From Aquatica leii (lineage: Eukaryota > Arthropoda > Insecta > Coleoptera > Lampyridae): DNA of 64,000 bases. The stretch lies in assembly GCA_035610365.1 (NCBI GenBank), contig CM069435.1, positions 61,377,389-61,441,388 on the forward strand, read 5' to 3'. The position numbers were made by a program, and so were the translations under genes. Below are positions 1-11,894 of this stretch, piece after piece; position 1 is the stretch's first letter, and each line of letters opens with the position of its first letter. The notes below the pieces were generated by a model. That model saw nothing but the letters and a program-made list of their open reading frames with translations. It made no database searches and was not told the DNA's origin.

Positions 1-360
1 AGCAATGTAATGTAACGTAAAAATTTAAGAAAAAACAGTAAAAGAAGCATATTAAAAAAAACAAAATTATTTTGCTATGTCTTCTTTTCATTCTTCATAG
101 TATTCATTTTTCACATTTAATTTTTAAGGTTTACTTTTATTTAACAACAAATTTTTTTATTAAAATCGATATTTTTGACAAAAATTTTTTTTTAGTTTTT
201 TTATTTTTTAATTTTAATTTTGTGTTTACACAGCTAAATATGTTTATTTAGCAGATGGTGCGTGCCTTCACGCAAAAAACGACTTAATCTAAAAAACAGT
301 AAATAATTGTATTTTTTTACAAGAATGGTGCCAGTTTTGGTGACAGTTTTTTATTAAAGT
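1..360. other. AT-rich sequence, nothing recognised
   Basis: Low-complexity A/T-rich DNA with homopolymer runs. I see no coding signal or repeat other than a small inverted repeat around 232-256 (GCTAAATA/TTTAGC). Confidence 0.6.
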
Positions 361-387
361 AATTTCGGGTTAGATTCGGGTAAGGAC

Positions 388-975
388 ATTTCTACTTCCG
401 AATCCAACCCGAAATTGGCCTTTTTACCCTACATTCACAAGGTTATAGATGAAATAGGAAAACTGCTTTGTAAGAATGGTATTAAACCGATATTCAACTT
501 GACAGGCAAAATCTCTCAGATTCTTCCTTCTCCCAAAGACAAATTTCCTACACTTTCATCTCAAGGTGTATACCAAATTCCTTGTTCTTGTGGTTTAGTC
601 TACATTGGTGAAACCGGTTGTTCCGTCATTACTCGCATTTCAGAACGTGATCGTTGTATAAGGAAAAGGTATATTTCCAAGTCTGCGGTCGCTGAACATC
701 ATTTTACTACAGGTCACAAGATAGATTTTGATAATGTTTTGTTGATTGCCAAATCTCCATTCTTTTTCAACAGGAAATTCCGAGAAAGCATAGAAATCAT
801 CAAATACCCCAATAACTTCAATCGCAATCGTGGTTTCGAACTATCCCCTCTTTGGTTCCCGGTTATTAGTCATTTATCAAAAACACGCCCCCTAGCAACC
901 GTAACTCAATCAGGGTCGAGCTTAACCATCCGTGACGATCCTTTTCCTTTAAATACGGAGACTATTTCTTCTTAA
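388..975 (+). pseudogene. GIY-YIG endonuclease domain of a Penelope-like polyprotein (5'-truncated)
   Basis: An open frame of about 195 codons encodes the C-terminal part of a Penelope-like polyprotein. In this family the GIY-YIG nuclease nicks target DNA to prime reverse transcription. Visible are the GVY and YIG strands separated by a Cys pair (PCSC), a following Arg-rich helix and the EHH..TGH segment typical of these retroelement nucleases. The frame has no real start: it begins upstream by homology and the first possible initiator at 415 is TTG, so this is the tail of a longer protein whose reverse transcriptase is absent. No stop interrupts it before TAA at 973. The matching region of the copy on the minus strand near 34.7-35.3 kb carries a nonsense change (CAA to TAA) where this copy is intact. 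The nuclease fold may be complete here, but expression as a separate protein is unlikely. Confidence 0.85.
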
Positions 976-1184
976 GTCACTTCTACGGAGTTTAGAATCT
1001 GACTTGTTTCACAAGTTGATTACCTAACTCAGTAGTGGTTCTTTGTTAGATTTTCGTTTGCTTTTTCAAGTTATCGTTTTCTTTCTTACCTTTTCAGAGT
1101 TTAGGTTATGGCTTGTTTCACAAGTTGATAACATAACTTTTGAAAAGTTCTTAGTTGTCGGTTGCTTGTTTGAGTTTTGCGATT

Positions 1185-1262
1185 TATCTCACGCCCTGAT
1201 GAAGCCCCTTACGAAAGTGGGCGAAACGTTGGCAGCTTCGGTTGCAACAACTATGACACGGT
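1185..1262 (+). ncRNA. Candidate hammerhead ribozyme in Penelope-like terminal repeat
   Basis: The conserved hammerhead boxes are both present: CTGATGA at 1196-1202 and GAAA at 1223-1226, separated by a hairpin (GCCC...GGGC) that fits stem II. Stem III would be GTTG...CAAC with a CTTCGG-type loop. Penelope-like elements are known to carry hammerhead motifs in their terminal repeats. The pairing for stem I and the exact cleavage site are not clear to me, so activity is uncertain. Confidence 0.6.
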
Positions 1263-1300
1263 CCAAAGCCGGAAGACATTGTATTGTTAGTATAATCAAA

Positions 1301-3950
1301 TCTATAAAACACAAAATCATGACATTAAGTAATCCTTAGGTCAACAAAAAAAAACTTAAAAATTCCATTAGTAGGTACTGCTTAAATAGAAACAATTTAT
1401 ATAAATAGAGTTATAGACAGAACAGAATCCAACTTTTAAATTTTAAAATTATTTTTACAATACATTAAATAAACTGATTAATTCGAAATCAAGATTAAGG
1501 TTTTATTCAGAGTAACGTTGCAATTAGCACTTTTTTTTACATACTTTCACACATTAAACGATTTTAATTTCAATAAAATGTAAGTACTACATATCTTTTA
1601 TTTATAAAAACTTATACATTACATTAGTCACCATTCCTTGACAAAGAAGCTTGTAAATATCATTCAATTTTGTAACATATAGATACACCGGTGTACAATT
1701 CGTTTCCTGAGGCATTATAAATACTTATTTGATATATACATAAATGTTGCGTATTTTACAATTTATAATATTTACCTTCTAACCGTTTTAATGCTATTAT
1801 ACTCTAAAACATTTCATCGCTTCCGAAGTAATGCGCCTTAACATCTATTTAAGTGGCGATAAGTTTTACGAATCGGTTTAATGTTGTGTATACGTAACTA
1901 GTTTAAGATGAATTGTTTTAGTAGCGCAATACACAAAATTACAAATGCAAGACTGAAAACACTTTTTCAACTTTTTCTAGATTTTATCATCATTGTTGTT
2001 TCAGAAATAACGAAAATGTAGGTTATTAATTCTTAATTCTAGCAATCTGAAAGCAACACTTAAGTTTAGAAAGTTTAGTCAGTGTTGGACAATTTCACGT
2101 AAAATATTGTTTTATACATATACACATAAAAACAGCGTATAAAACGTATATTATGTATAAACGTATACGTGTACATAAGGTATAAATGTTAACCTATTTT
2201 AACAGTGTTACTATAATCTGAACTGTAATTAATCGAAATTTGTTATTGGTTTATCTGCAATAAATAATGGCAAACAACTTGTTTTAAAGAAATTAAAATA
2301 AAATGAATATATTTTGTCTTATTTAAATGCTGTTAGACTAGATGAATTAGACAATTTCCAACAAAAATCTGGTAGGTTTCTCTTTAAATTTATTTAATAA
2401 AAATGTAGTAAAATAATTTGTTGTAATGTACATACGCCAACACGTAATGGTCTAACTTTTGAAACTTTAAAAGAATTTGTTCACATGTTTTAGAATCTAA
2501 AATTTTAGATACTTTCATGAATATATTAATAAAAGTAATGAAGAGAATCAATACAACTTAAGTGTCAGCATTATTATGGTATTTGCTAAATTTAAATTTT
2601 ATTGTTCAAAATAGCTTGAGGTTATTTTTTTAATATGTATCTGGTATCGAATTTTATAATAAAGTTATATGTTTAAAGAGTTATTCATTACATATCAAAT
2701 TTAGAATACTGTAGCAAACAATTGTTTACGTTGTGTAATAGCCTTGAAGTTTTTTTTCTATTCGCTACAGTATCAAATATAAATAACAATAGATTTCAAC
2801 ATTCCTAAATGTTAAATACTGTACCTATGATTAACAAATAAAAAATAATATTTTAATACAAGCATAATGTATTAAACTTAACTATGCGGTATATTTTACG
2901 TGTAAAAAGCATGTAAAAAATTACATCTATTATACGTTGTTACAATATTTATTATGATCTAATGGGGGAGGTGGAGAAAAAGAAAGAAAGAAGAATAAAT
3001 TACTTAAACGTAATTACCGAGATGTTATTGCTTACCTGATGGTCGTCGGGTAAAAGAAAATCGTAAGACACCGAGTTTTCTTTCGGTAAGCTAAATGCCT
3101 AAGTGCGCCACCTCTTCTCGAAATGTTTTTATCGCAGGATTACAGTCTAGGTAGGAGAAAATGAGAACCTAGACCCGAGGTCCCCCAAAAGAAACATATT
3201 GTGAAATAACAATAACCATTTATTGAAATTATTGACTCATAGCCCCCTTCCGGAACAGAAGAAAAAAGGCCCCTCGACGGTTACGCCACTGGTATAATCC
3301 CTATTAAATTATTTACATAACCCCCAACAAGAAATAATAATAACATATAAACAAATTACACATAAGTAAAGCAGGTCTCAAAAATAGATTCTGGGAGCAA
3401 ACAGAATTTAACAAGTTGCAATAAACAATTATCTCCGCGGCTACTGTAGATCGTAGCAATACGTAATCGCGTTAATGTACGTAATACCGCCCGTTGACCT
3501 TGATCAAGTTTAGCACGACCGGTAATCAGAGTAACGTGTAATTAGTTTCCGAGAGACGGCATAGCACCCAAATTTCCACCCTTGATAATAGCACAAATAC
3601 TTGATATGACACAAATTATTAACTGGAAGTTACAATAAATAATTGTAATGAATCAACCATTACAAATAAGGCGTTTGATAACCGTGTGAATAAATACTAT
3701 TAATATTTTACAGCAAAAATGACGTTAGATATTCATAAACTTAAATCGGCAAGTTACAGACATGCATTACAATTACTATGATAAGGTAAAGTTTCAAAAG
3801 TGCATTACAATTACTAACGTTAATTAACTTAATCGGTTAAAGAAAAATTACTTTAAATATTATTTATCACTCTTATGTCCGTTACAAAGAATATTCATTA
3901 TTCTTACTCCAAGAAACTTTATAATAATTGTAGTCGACAAGAAAAGAGAT
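1301..3950. other. AT-rich sequence without recognised genes
   Basis: Mostly A/T-rich DNA. A 10-bp inverted repeat (ATACTGTAGC at 2707-2716 and GCTACAGTAT at 2763-2772) could form a hairpin. About 2950-3320 is less AT-rich, with purine runs, but I found no convincing reading frame there. Confidence 0.5.
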
Positions 3951-4061
3951 TTACGATTTCACTTAACATGAACCGCGTGTAGTGATAACAGGAGTCTGTA
4001 GCGCGTGAACGAAATGAGGCCGACAGCTAGTGCGTCTCCCGCGACTCGAAGTTAAGGCTTT

Positions 4062-4100
4062 TATAAATACCTCGCTACTTCATTCCCTCGCTTGCACAGC
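4062..4100 (+). promoter_or_regulatory. Candidate TATA-type core promoter
   Basis: TATAAATA lies at 4062-4069, followed by an initiator-like TCATTC (4080-4085) and another CA dinucleotide at 4095-4096, roughly 34 bases past the TATA start. The surrounding 150 bases are less AT-rich than the rest, and a Kozak-like ATG with a splice donor follows about 130 bases downstream. The first initiator is closer to TATA than usual, so the start site is uncertain. Confidence 0.4.
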
Positions 4101-4214
4101 GCCAACGATCCCCTGGGATCCTTTATTTTTGTTGTTTTTCCCTTTCGACTACGATTCGCCTTAGTTTAGTGAATCCACCATTTTTACCGGATTCATAATA
4201 AAATTCCCCCAGCC

Positions 4215-4247
4215 ATGGTAGAAACCCCAACAGTGCAGATTACAGAG
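4215..4247 (+). CDS. Candidate first coding exon of a host gene (11 codons)
   Basis: ATG in a favourable context (AGCCATGG) opens an 11-codon frame, MVETPTVQITE, ending exactly at a good splice donor (GAG followed by GTAAGA at 4248-4253). A TATA-type promoter lies about 150 bases upstream, giving a leader of roughly 120-130 bases. The combination of promoter, leader, start context and donor is what a short insect first exon looks like. I do not recognise the peptide and cannot identify later exons; if the call is right, the next exon lies far downstream and much of the window is intron. It could also be a chance arrangement. No repeat or transposon similarity was noticed in this stretch. Confidence 0.4.
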
Positions 4248-7225
4248 GTAAGAACAACGAAGACGTAACTAAGGACTACGGACTAAGAAGTAAGAACCAA
4301 GAAGCTAAAATAGCGAAAATTAGTTGATACGCCTCCATTTCTAAACCACGTGTGAAATACTAACCCACTTTATGCGTTTGGCCGCCAAATACATCGCGCT
4401 GATCTTATCCGCATCGAACGTTTAGTCGGATTTACTCTTAATTGCTAAAATAAAGCGTCGTTGTAGTAGACGTTAAAAGATGAAAAAGAAATTCCATGTA
4501 TCTCAGCTCTCCGACGTTTTCACGTTCTTATTCAACCAAATGACAGCATAAAAATGAGGTTTGTAGATGGCCGACTACCTTCGAGCGCCCTCACGAGCGT
4601 GACTTAGAATCACGACTCGAGGTCGAGTATATTACGGTAAGTTGCCTACTCTCAGGCGGATTTTTGCTCGAATTGGAATTTACACGTTACAACGTGCCCA
4701 ACACTGAGTATAGTATAAAGTATTTTGTTTAAGTAAACACTTTATTTTAACGATGTCAATAAAAAGTACCTTTTTTAGTTGAAGGTTTAAGCTGTTTAAA
4801 AATAATATTGTTGTGTCTCTATCGTACAAGGTGCAAAAATATAGCATTACTGTTTTAGCGTACGTTCACACCGCACGTCGATCCGTGCGAGACCGAGCTG
4901 AGCGGTTCTTAGCGAGTGAGAGCGGTGCGAGAAAGTATTCAAATACACAGCTTTGTCCAGTTTATGAGCAAATTTGAAAATAGATGTTACAATTTTGATT
5001 TGTGGAAAATTCATTAATTACAAAACTAATATTGAGATCACAGCAAATTAATTTAGCTAGAACCAAGTATGGAACATTTTAACATTTATTTTTACAATTA
5101 CAAAGGAACCGAGTCAAATACATACTCTGAAGCATGTACGCATGTACGTTTATATATAATACAAGCTGTCAATGTGTATAAAAAAATTTTATGTTTATCG
5201 CATCAAACATTCGGCTTAAAACAGCTTGACAATACAAACCAAGCTGTTTTTCTATTGTTTTGCTTTGCTAGAATTCTCTAGGATTTGCTAAACTACGCGT
5301 GGTGTGCAAAGACTTGCTACTTAAATTCAAGTGTTTACTTGCTGAACTCAGCAACGCTCGGCTAAGTCTGCTATGTGAACATACACTTCTCAGATAGCAC
5401 GAACATACTAAGCACGTTCTATGCGTGTACTGAATCTAATTTAGAACATTCTTTTAGAATGTACCAGGAATATGCACTGGGTAACCTCTGAGGAATATTT
5501 ACAGTAAAATATTTTTTGAATATGTTATATTAAAAATATTTTATTGTGATTTTTGTACTGTATGATTTCTGCCTCGGGGAGTACTTTTTACATACAAAAC
5601 TTTGTCTGCCCTCACGACATGTGTGATTACATTTTTAATCAGACGAATAAAAACTCGTAGGTTTTTTCATTGTTAAATACTCTAAATTATCCAAGTCAAT
5701 TTTCTGTAGCGAATGATGGTTTAGGATTGAGAAATTCATCGGGGTAAGAATGCATCGTCATTTTACGGCGCAATTTGATTATCTATTTTGTTATTAGTAG
5801 CCTCGGCTACCGACATGTGTCTTATTAATGTTAAAATGTTGACGCCTGATTGTTCACCTCGGGAAAAATTCTTATGATGACGATTTAGAAGAAATTTGGA
5901 GAAACACTTGGCGCATCTGTTTATTTCTCATATATTGTATAAACACAAAAAAAATATTCATGATAACACTATATGTAGGTACATGATAATTTACTTTTCG
6001 GCGAATTGTGTCGTTTGCACGCACGACTGTATGTAAACATTATGTTTGTTGTCACAATTAAGTATAAAACTTTTTTTTTGTGTAATATATTATCAAACGG
6101 TGCGCTTTGTTTTGCTTAATCACGAGATATTGAATATCTGTGTTATATTTACCAATGTAAATTTGTTTCTTGGGGAATGTAAAAATTAAGTCAACAAGTT
6201 TTAGTTTATGTACGATGTGTTGCTCAACCGAAAGGGACTTGCATCAACGATTACTATATGTCATATTTACCTATGTATCTATGTTATTTTACAACACTTC
6301 TTTTTTTCTAACTTCTCTTTCTTTGACCAAACAATTATAATCGTTGTTATAACCTGGGTTTTATCATTTGTTCTCTTTTAGTGTTGGATAGATTTAAACG
6401 GTATCTTTAATTACTAGCTTTCAACCGTTTTGATAATTTTTTAAATAATTATATAATTAGCACACTAAGACCTATGATCGATTCGCTGAATTCTAGTAAA
6501 AATTTTTTTGCAAATCATTCAAACAACATTTGACAACAGTTGTACCATTGTATTTAAATGCAATCGTTGTGATCTAGCTCCAATAAGTTGTATACGCGTA
6601 TTAGCACGCATACGTTTGGTTTGCGGTTAATTAAACTATAGAACTCTAACTTTAATTAGTGTTTTGTTTATTGCAATAAAGTTTGTGTTTTATACTACTG
6701 TATTCAAATCGTACCCTTTAGACGCTGTCAAGACCGTTTGTAAATTTACTTGTAATTAGACGATTTAGTTATAAGTACTAGAAAGTTCAATAATTTTATT
6801 CATATTAAAGCAGTATATAGTTATTTTGTTTCGTCATTTTGTAATGTTGATAATCAATAAGGCAATTAACGTATTTTCATTACTTTGTTTTGAAGTAACG
6901 CTCAACCAACTACGCTATATTTTGGTAAAAACCGTCTTAGCTCGACGGCTTTAATTGGGATCTAACTTATTAGAGTGAGGGATCAAATTGAAATTGGTTA
7001 CATTGGTGGATGCGATTTATTTGATCATACTGTGTGAAATCTTAAAATTGTTAGTTGGAAGTTGGAATACTCTAAATAAATAATTGCAAATGAAAAAAAA
7101 TGTGTTTTTTACTTGTCCAAAAACACTCAAGATAAGGTCAGATGTACTCATTTATACCTGTTTACGTTGATAAAACCAGTCGCAAAACAAAAGTTTTTGT
7201 CAAAGTCCACATAGGTAGTAGTAGT

Positions 7226-7272
7226 GTAATGTTGTTAATTGTAATAATTGTAATGTTGTTAATTGTAATAAT
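7226..7272. repeat. Two-copy 24-bp tandem repeat
   Basis: The units at 7226-7249 and 7250-7272 both read GTAATGTTGTTAATTGTAAT followed by AAT. This looks like a local slippage duplication. Confidence 0.8.
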
Positions 7273-9892
7273 GTTGTCAATAACAGTGACTCTATATTAA
7301 TCAAATTTCTTGATAGATTACTCTTGTCGTTGGTAGACTAGCATTCCAAACTTGTTTCTTCTAAGATTTTTGTTGAAAATGCGGTTCCCTCAGAAACAGA
7401 ATCAAACTTGGTAGTTTTTTCAGTTAAATGCCATGTACCAAAATGGGGTACCAATTTATCCGTGATTATTGAAGCTAATGCAAAAACAATTTTTATTGCC
7501 AAAAATTGTTGTCGTGATTATTGCAAAAATAGCTTCTGTACTTTTGGTGATAAAAGTTGTTGCAAAAGTAATCGATGTGGCAAAATAGAGATTTTTCACA
7601 AAGAATTGAAGTCAGGTATTGTCTCTAATAGTTTGTAGTCAAAGATTCAATTTACTAATAATAATAATACGATAGTGGAACCTGCTAAACGCTGGAGTAA
7701 AGTCTACAAAGCAAAGGTAGAGCGGTTTACGGTACTCAATGGATTTCACTGTTAATTGATGCATTGGCGTAGTTATGATTTTGTTTAAAGGAGGGGGGGC
7801 AGGCAAGAAAAACCAATAATATAACTGCGAAAAAGCTTTCATTAAATGAAAAAAAATCATTTTATTATATTAACAGTAATCTTCGAGGTTCTTTACTAAA
7901 CCGTTTCAAGACTTTGCTTGCAATTTTATCCGTATTTTCGTATACCGTTTTTCCACGTACCGTAAGCATACCGTTCACTATTTAGATGATTTTCAAGCAT
8001 CTTTGATCTTTAACTACATTGTAACACAACACATAGTAGAGAAGGACCTCTTTATAGCACTTGTTGTACAAGACTGTGCCAAAGAAATTGTGATTGCGTT
8101 TCTTGTTGCCGGAAAAAATATTTCCGCTTGTTTTAACACTTTCATAAATTCTAGTTTCTAAGATTTTCTCTTGTCATACCTTTGTCTTTCCATAGTTTAT
8201 ACAATAGTTCGACTTCATTATCGAAAAATTCTCAATAATAGTATTAGCAAAAACTTTTATATTTCACTTTAAAATCAAGCAATGATATACTTAACAATGA
8301 ACTGGGACAAAGTGTTATTTATTTAATATTTTCTAAAAATGTCTTATTTTAATTTACTAATAATCTAATTAAACCGGTTTCCTAGTTTTTGTATTTATGA
8401 TAATGCTAGTTTGTATGATAGGGTAAAGCGATCGACAATCAGTAGATAAATTATTAACATAACAGTCAGAAATGACTAGCCTTAAATCATTATTGGTATA
8501 ATAGAATGCGTTGCATTTGAATTAATAACATCTAGCACTTTTACTTATTGGAAGGATGTTTTAACAATGCGTTACTTAATATGTGGTTTGTTCTCAGTTA
8601 ATGCATCCAATGATTTGGATTTTAAATTAGTGTTGACGTAAAGTGCATGGGTTTTTAGAAAATTTTACTTGTTTGGACGCTGTAATAATATAAAATTGCG
8701 TAACTTATACAAATATTTTACAATTTTGTCTTTTGAACATTTTTAGAACAAATCAATTCAAAACTACGTATGAATACGATCTTACTTAACTGTACCCATT
8801 GTTATTGTTGTTTCTTTAATTTTTTGTTTATTTAAAATTTTTAACGTTAATATACTATATTAGAAAATTTGAATTGTGTCTGAAAGCACAGACATTCATA
8901 AGATTTTAAATTTATAAAAACAGTTAGATAAAAATTTGTTGTCGTGTTATATTATTCGTTCATGCTTTTGCTTGTTTAGGCGTTGTTAAATTAACGTAGT
9001 CACGTAAACGCAACATAACGTGACACTTTTACAAGATGTAAGTTTAGTAAAATAAAACTAAGTTTTAGTAATGTAAGATTTTCTTTAAGTAAACGATTTT
9101 TAGAAGCAACACATGCTCCATTTCATAAAACTGGTGTATATTTTAATTTTATTTCTCAATCACAAAAACAAAACTTTTTTTAATCAAAGTGCTTTATACC
9201 AATTAGTTTTTTCTATATTGTTGCGTGTGTTTATAATTTCTTACTAAAAAATCACATTAAAGTATTGTTAGTCAATAAATTTTAGATAAGCAAATAAACT
9301 ACCGAATTTGTGCTTAATGTTTTTTTGGTTTGATAATTTTTATTACTATAATTATTGATTCTATTATACACATATACACGATTTGATAATTTTCTTTCGG
9401 TGATTTTTAATGACTATATTAAACAGTGGTTTCTAATATTTTTTAGACTTTAAGTACAAATGGTGTTGTATATGAAGATTAAACACTTTTGGTTGGAAAA
9501 AAAAACACCAAACATAATAGAAAAAAGTAAGACTTTTAGACCCATAGAAGGATTTACGGAGGTGACGAGACAGCACTACACCTACCGTTTGAAGAAAGCC
9601 CGTGTCACTTGTAGAATAGATTAAGTACTTTCTAAATGATAAATATATTATTAGAAACTAGAATTATCAGTGGTAATAAAATAACATAGAACATTGTTGT
9701 AGACAAAATAAATGCTCTTACACGTTTACCACCTTTATAGCTGTTTACAGTTATCGTTCATACATAGTACCCCTTCCAACAAGATGGCTCTGCTATCAAT
9801 TGTTTGCTAATGGTTATACCCATCTTATGTGTATATAAAGTTATATTAATGCAATTGTGGGAATTACATAAAGTGCATCAGCTGAGTCCCAA

Positions 9893-10022
9893 AACGGCGA
9901 AATAGCCGTCCAATATTTTACTCCCGTGGCATTTGCACAGTTGCATTGCATCTTGTGGTTTTATTCCGCAATTTATTCAAAGTTATTTTGAATTACGCGG
10001 GTGTAAAATCCACTTACAACCT
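9893..10022. repeat. Dispersed repeat, copy 1 (related to 49953-50082)
   Basis: About 130 bases align by eye with 49953-50082: CGTCCAAT near the start, TTTACTC..GTGG, then TTGTGGTTTT, and a terminal hairpin in which CCGC..ATTCAAA faces TTTGAAT..CGCGG. A partial third copy lies at 49827-49877. The hairpin with CCGCG ends resembles the fold-back end of a DNA transposon or MITE; the class is unknown. Confidence 0.55.
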
Positions 10023-11894
10023 TTTTCACCATTATAGCCATTATAGCTATTTACAGTAAGTTGATAATCTTAATTTTAATAAGTCGACTCGGCACACTTT
10101 GTGGTAAAACTATATACGTGCCAGGTTGCAAAAAATCAAAAGCGTGTCTGAAAAACATAAGCAGAAAAAACAACTGATAAATTTTCCAGAAAAATCAAAT
10201 TATAAAATAAAGATAATAAATGCATTTCTTTTTATTAATTTTTATTTAGTAGATCTGAGCTTGTGTGGAAGTTTAGAACTGTGCGGTGTGATTTTATTTT
10301 ATTTGAATTTATATACGTTACCAAAATTACATATTTTATTAAAACTATACATAGAAAAAAAATATTTTTATTCTAACTCGGTAAACAATGATGATAAAAT
10401 GTTAGTGACTAAAAATAATGTTGCTAAATAAAAATTTAGGTGGAAAGTATGTACATAATTCACAATTGGCATCTACTTCTTTCACATTTGACACAATGAA
10501 AACAATTATTAAAAACCAAATTTATACAATAAGTAATGAGCTTGCACTGTGGCCGGCCGAGATAAGCAATGAATTTTAATCTCAATGTATAAAAGAATTA
10601 ATGTGATTTTTTCAAAAAAACGTTGGAGTTTTCGAAGCCTCCATGCGCAATTATATAACCCAAAATAAAAAAAATTAATAAACAACGAAGAACTTATTGA
10701 CCAAAAATGTATTATGTATTGTACTTCTATTGAGATTATTTATTGTTTTGTGTGTAGAGTATTTAGTATATTTTGTATTGGCGCATTTGCACATGGCGAA
10801 TTTTTTCATTAGAGTAAAGCAGAAGAAAGTGTAATGTCACATAAAAATAGTGTTGAATATAAGAAATGCATGTTGTTGGTTCTAAAGAGAATGAGTTTGT
10901 CTATTCGTGAAAATAAAAACCTAGCTGTTCAATTCAATAAAGAACCGATTATTGGATAAATGTATTTAGAAAGATTGTTCCCACAATAAAATTTTTAGGT
11001 TAAAGAGGTTTGACGTTTTGCGGCCATACAGACTAACTTGGTGACGCAAGAAATAGAAACTTTTTAACAATATAAAATTGTATTTCTCAACTTAATCCAT
11101 TTTTTAAGTTGCACATTAGAAAATACGCAGGGAGTGGTAATGTTTCTTATTATCAAAAACTATTCACAAAAAATTTATAAACATAGTGGATTTAGAAGTA
11201 AAAAACAAAATTATTAATAAAATAAAAAAACTAAATACTACTGAATAAATGTAGATTTTAGTTCTAATGTAATACATAGGAATTAACTTTCAGTCGTGAT
11301 TCGATACTGTATTTTTGTAAAAATACATAAACTGTATTTGAGTTACAGGAGCTTCCTTAAGTTGTATAGTCCTTAACTTTCTCGAAAATCATAGAATAAA
11401 CATAGGGAACTATGGAGGTCAATCGTATGACAATGCAAGGAACACGTCAGGTAAATACAATTAAATACAGACCCACTCGTAATTAATATAAATTTGCTTT
11501 TTACGTTCCATGTGCGGTACGACACATTTTTTAAAAGTAGTTGAACAATCTAGGGTTGACACTTGGAGTACATTTTTGTATATTTTTACAAAAACTATGC
11601 TTTTTTCTAAGTTCTATTTATAGATGGCACGTTTTGCTATGCAAACTTGAATAAAATAAAAAAAATTGCTTTTAAAATATTTTTCTTCAACAAAATAGTC
11701 ATGACTCAATTTCAAGTTTAAGTTGTTATTACGTTAATGTTTTTTTTTTGCCTTATTACGTTTAGTGCTCTGTGTTAGTTTGCAAATTTGTATCGTTGAG
11801 TGTCGTAATCTAATTTACAAAACATGTTTGCAGATGCGGACATGTTGTTTGAAGCTTTTGCTTGTGGCAGGAACTACTCAGTGCTATGGATGGA

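Larger units (their letters stand above)
361..1300 (+). mobile_element. Penelope-like element, family A, copy 1 (5'-truncated)
   Basis: Homology to the fuller copy at 34368-36958 starts near 381, so the reverse transcriptase part is missing and only the endonuclease end, the 3' untranslated region and the terminal repeat remain. The 3' region holds two tandem related units (about 989-1094 and 1098-1170, each with a TTTCACAAGTTGAT-like core), then the hammerhead-like core at 1196-1226 and an end near 1296. At the left edge, 361-379 is an inverted copy of 398-416 with one mismatch, abutting the truncation point. Five family-A copies lie in this window. No target-site duplication was found for this one. 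Confidence 0.85.
4254..11880. other. Long AT-rich region, no supported gene
   Basis: If the exon at 4215-4247 is real this would be the start of its first intron. The short open frames here (for example 5069-5281, 7408-7638 and 10126-10431) have biased A/T composition, no domain I recognise and no exon context. A tandem repeat (7226-7272) and a dispersed repeat (9893-10022) are listed separately. Confidence 0.5.

Noticed and set aside
2707-2772. Hairpin ATACTGTAGC/GCTACAGTAT as a microRNA precursor
   Set aside because: Only a 10-bp stem with a large unpaired loop; this is not a precursor-like fold.
7408-7638. Cys-rich 76-codon frame (CCRDYC, CCKSNRC)
   Set aside because: It could suggest a small secreted or metal-binding protein, but it starts with an alternative codon, has no signal peptide, and the Cys codons come from a repeated GTTGTTGCAAAA-type sequence.
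10100-10431. Possible THAP-type zinc finger start (VPGCKK, then a KHKQKKQLINFPEKS stretch)
   Set aside because: The two parts are in different frames, the distal Cys/His pair is not visible, and the rest of the 101-codon frame is low complexity.
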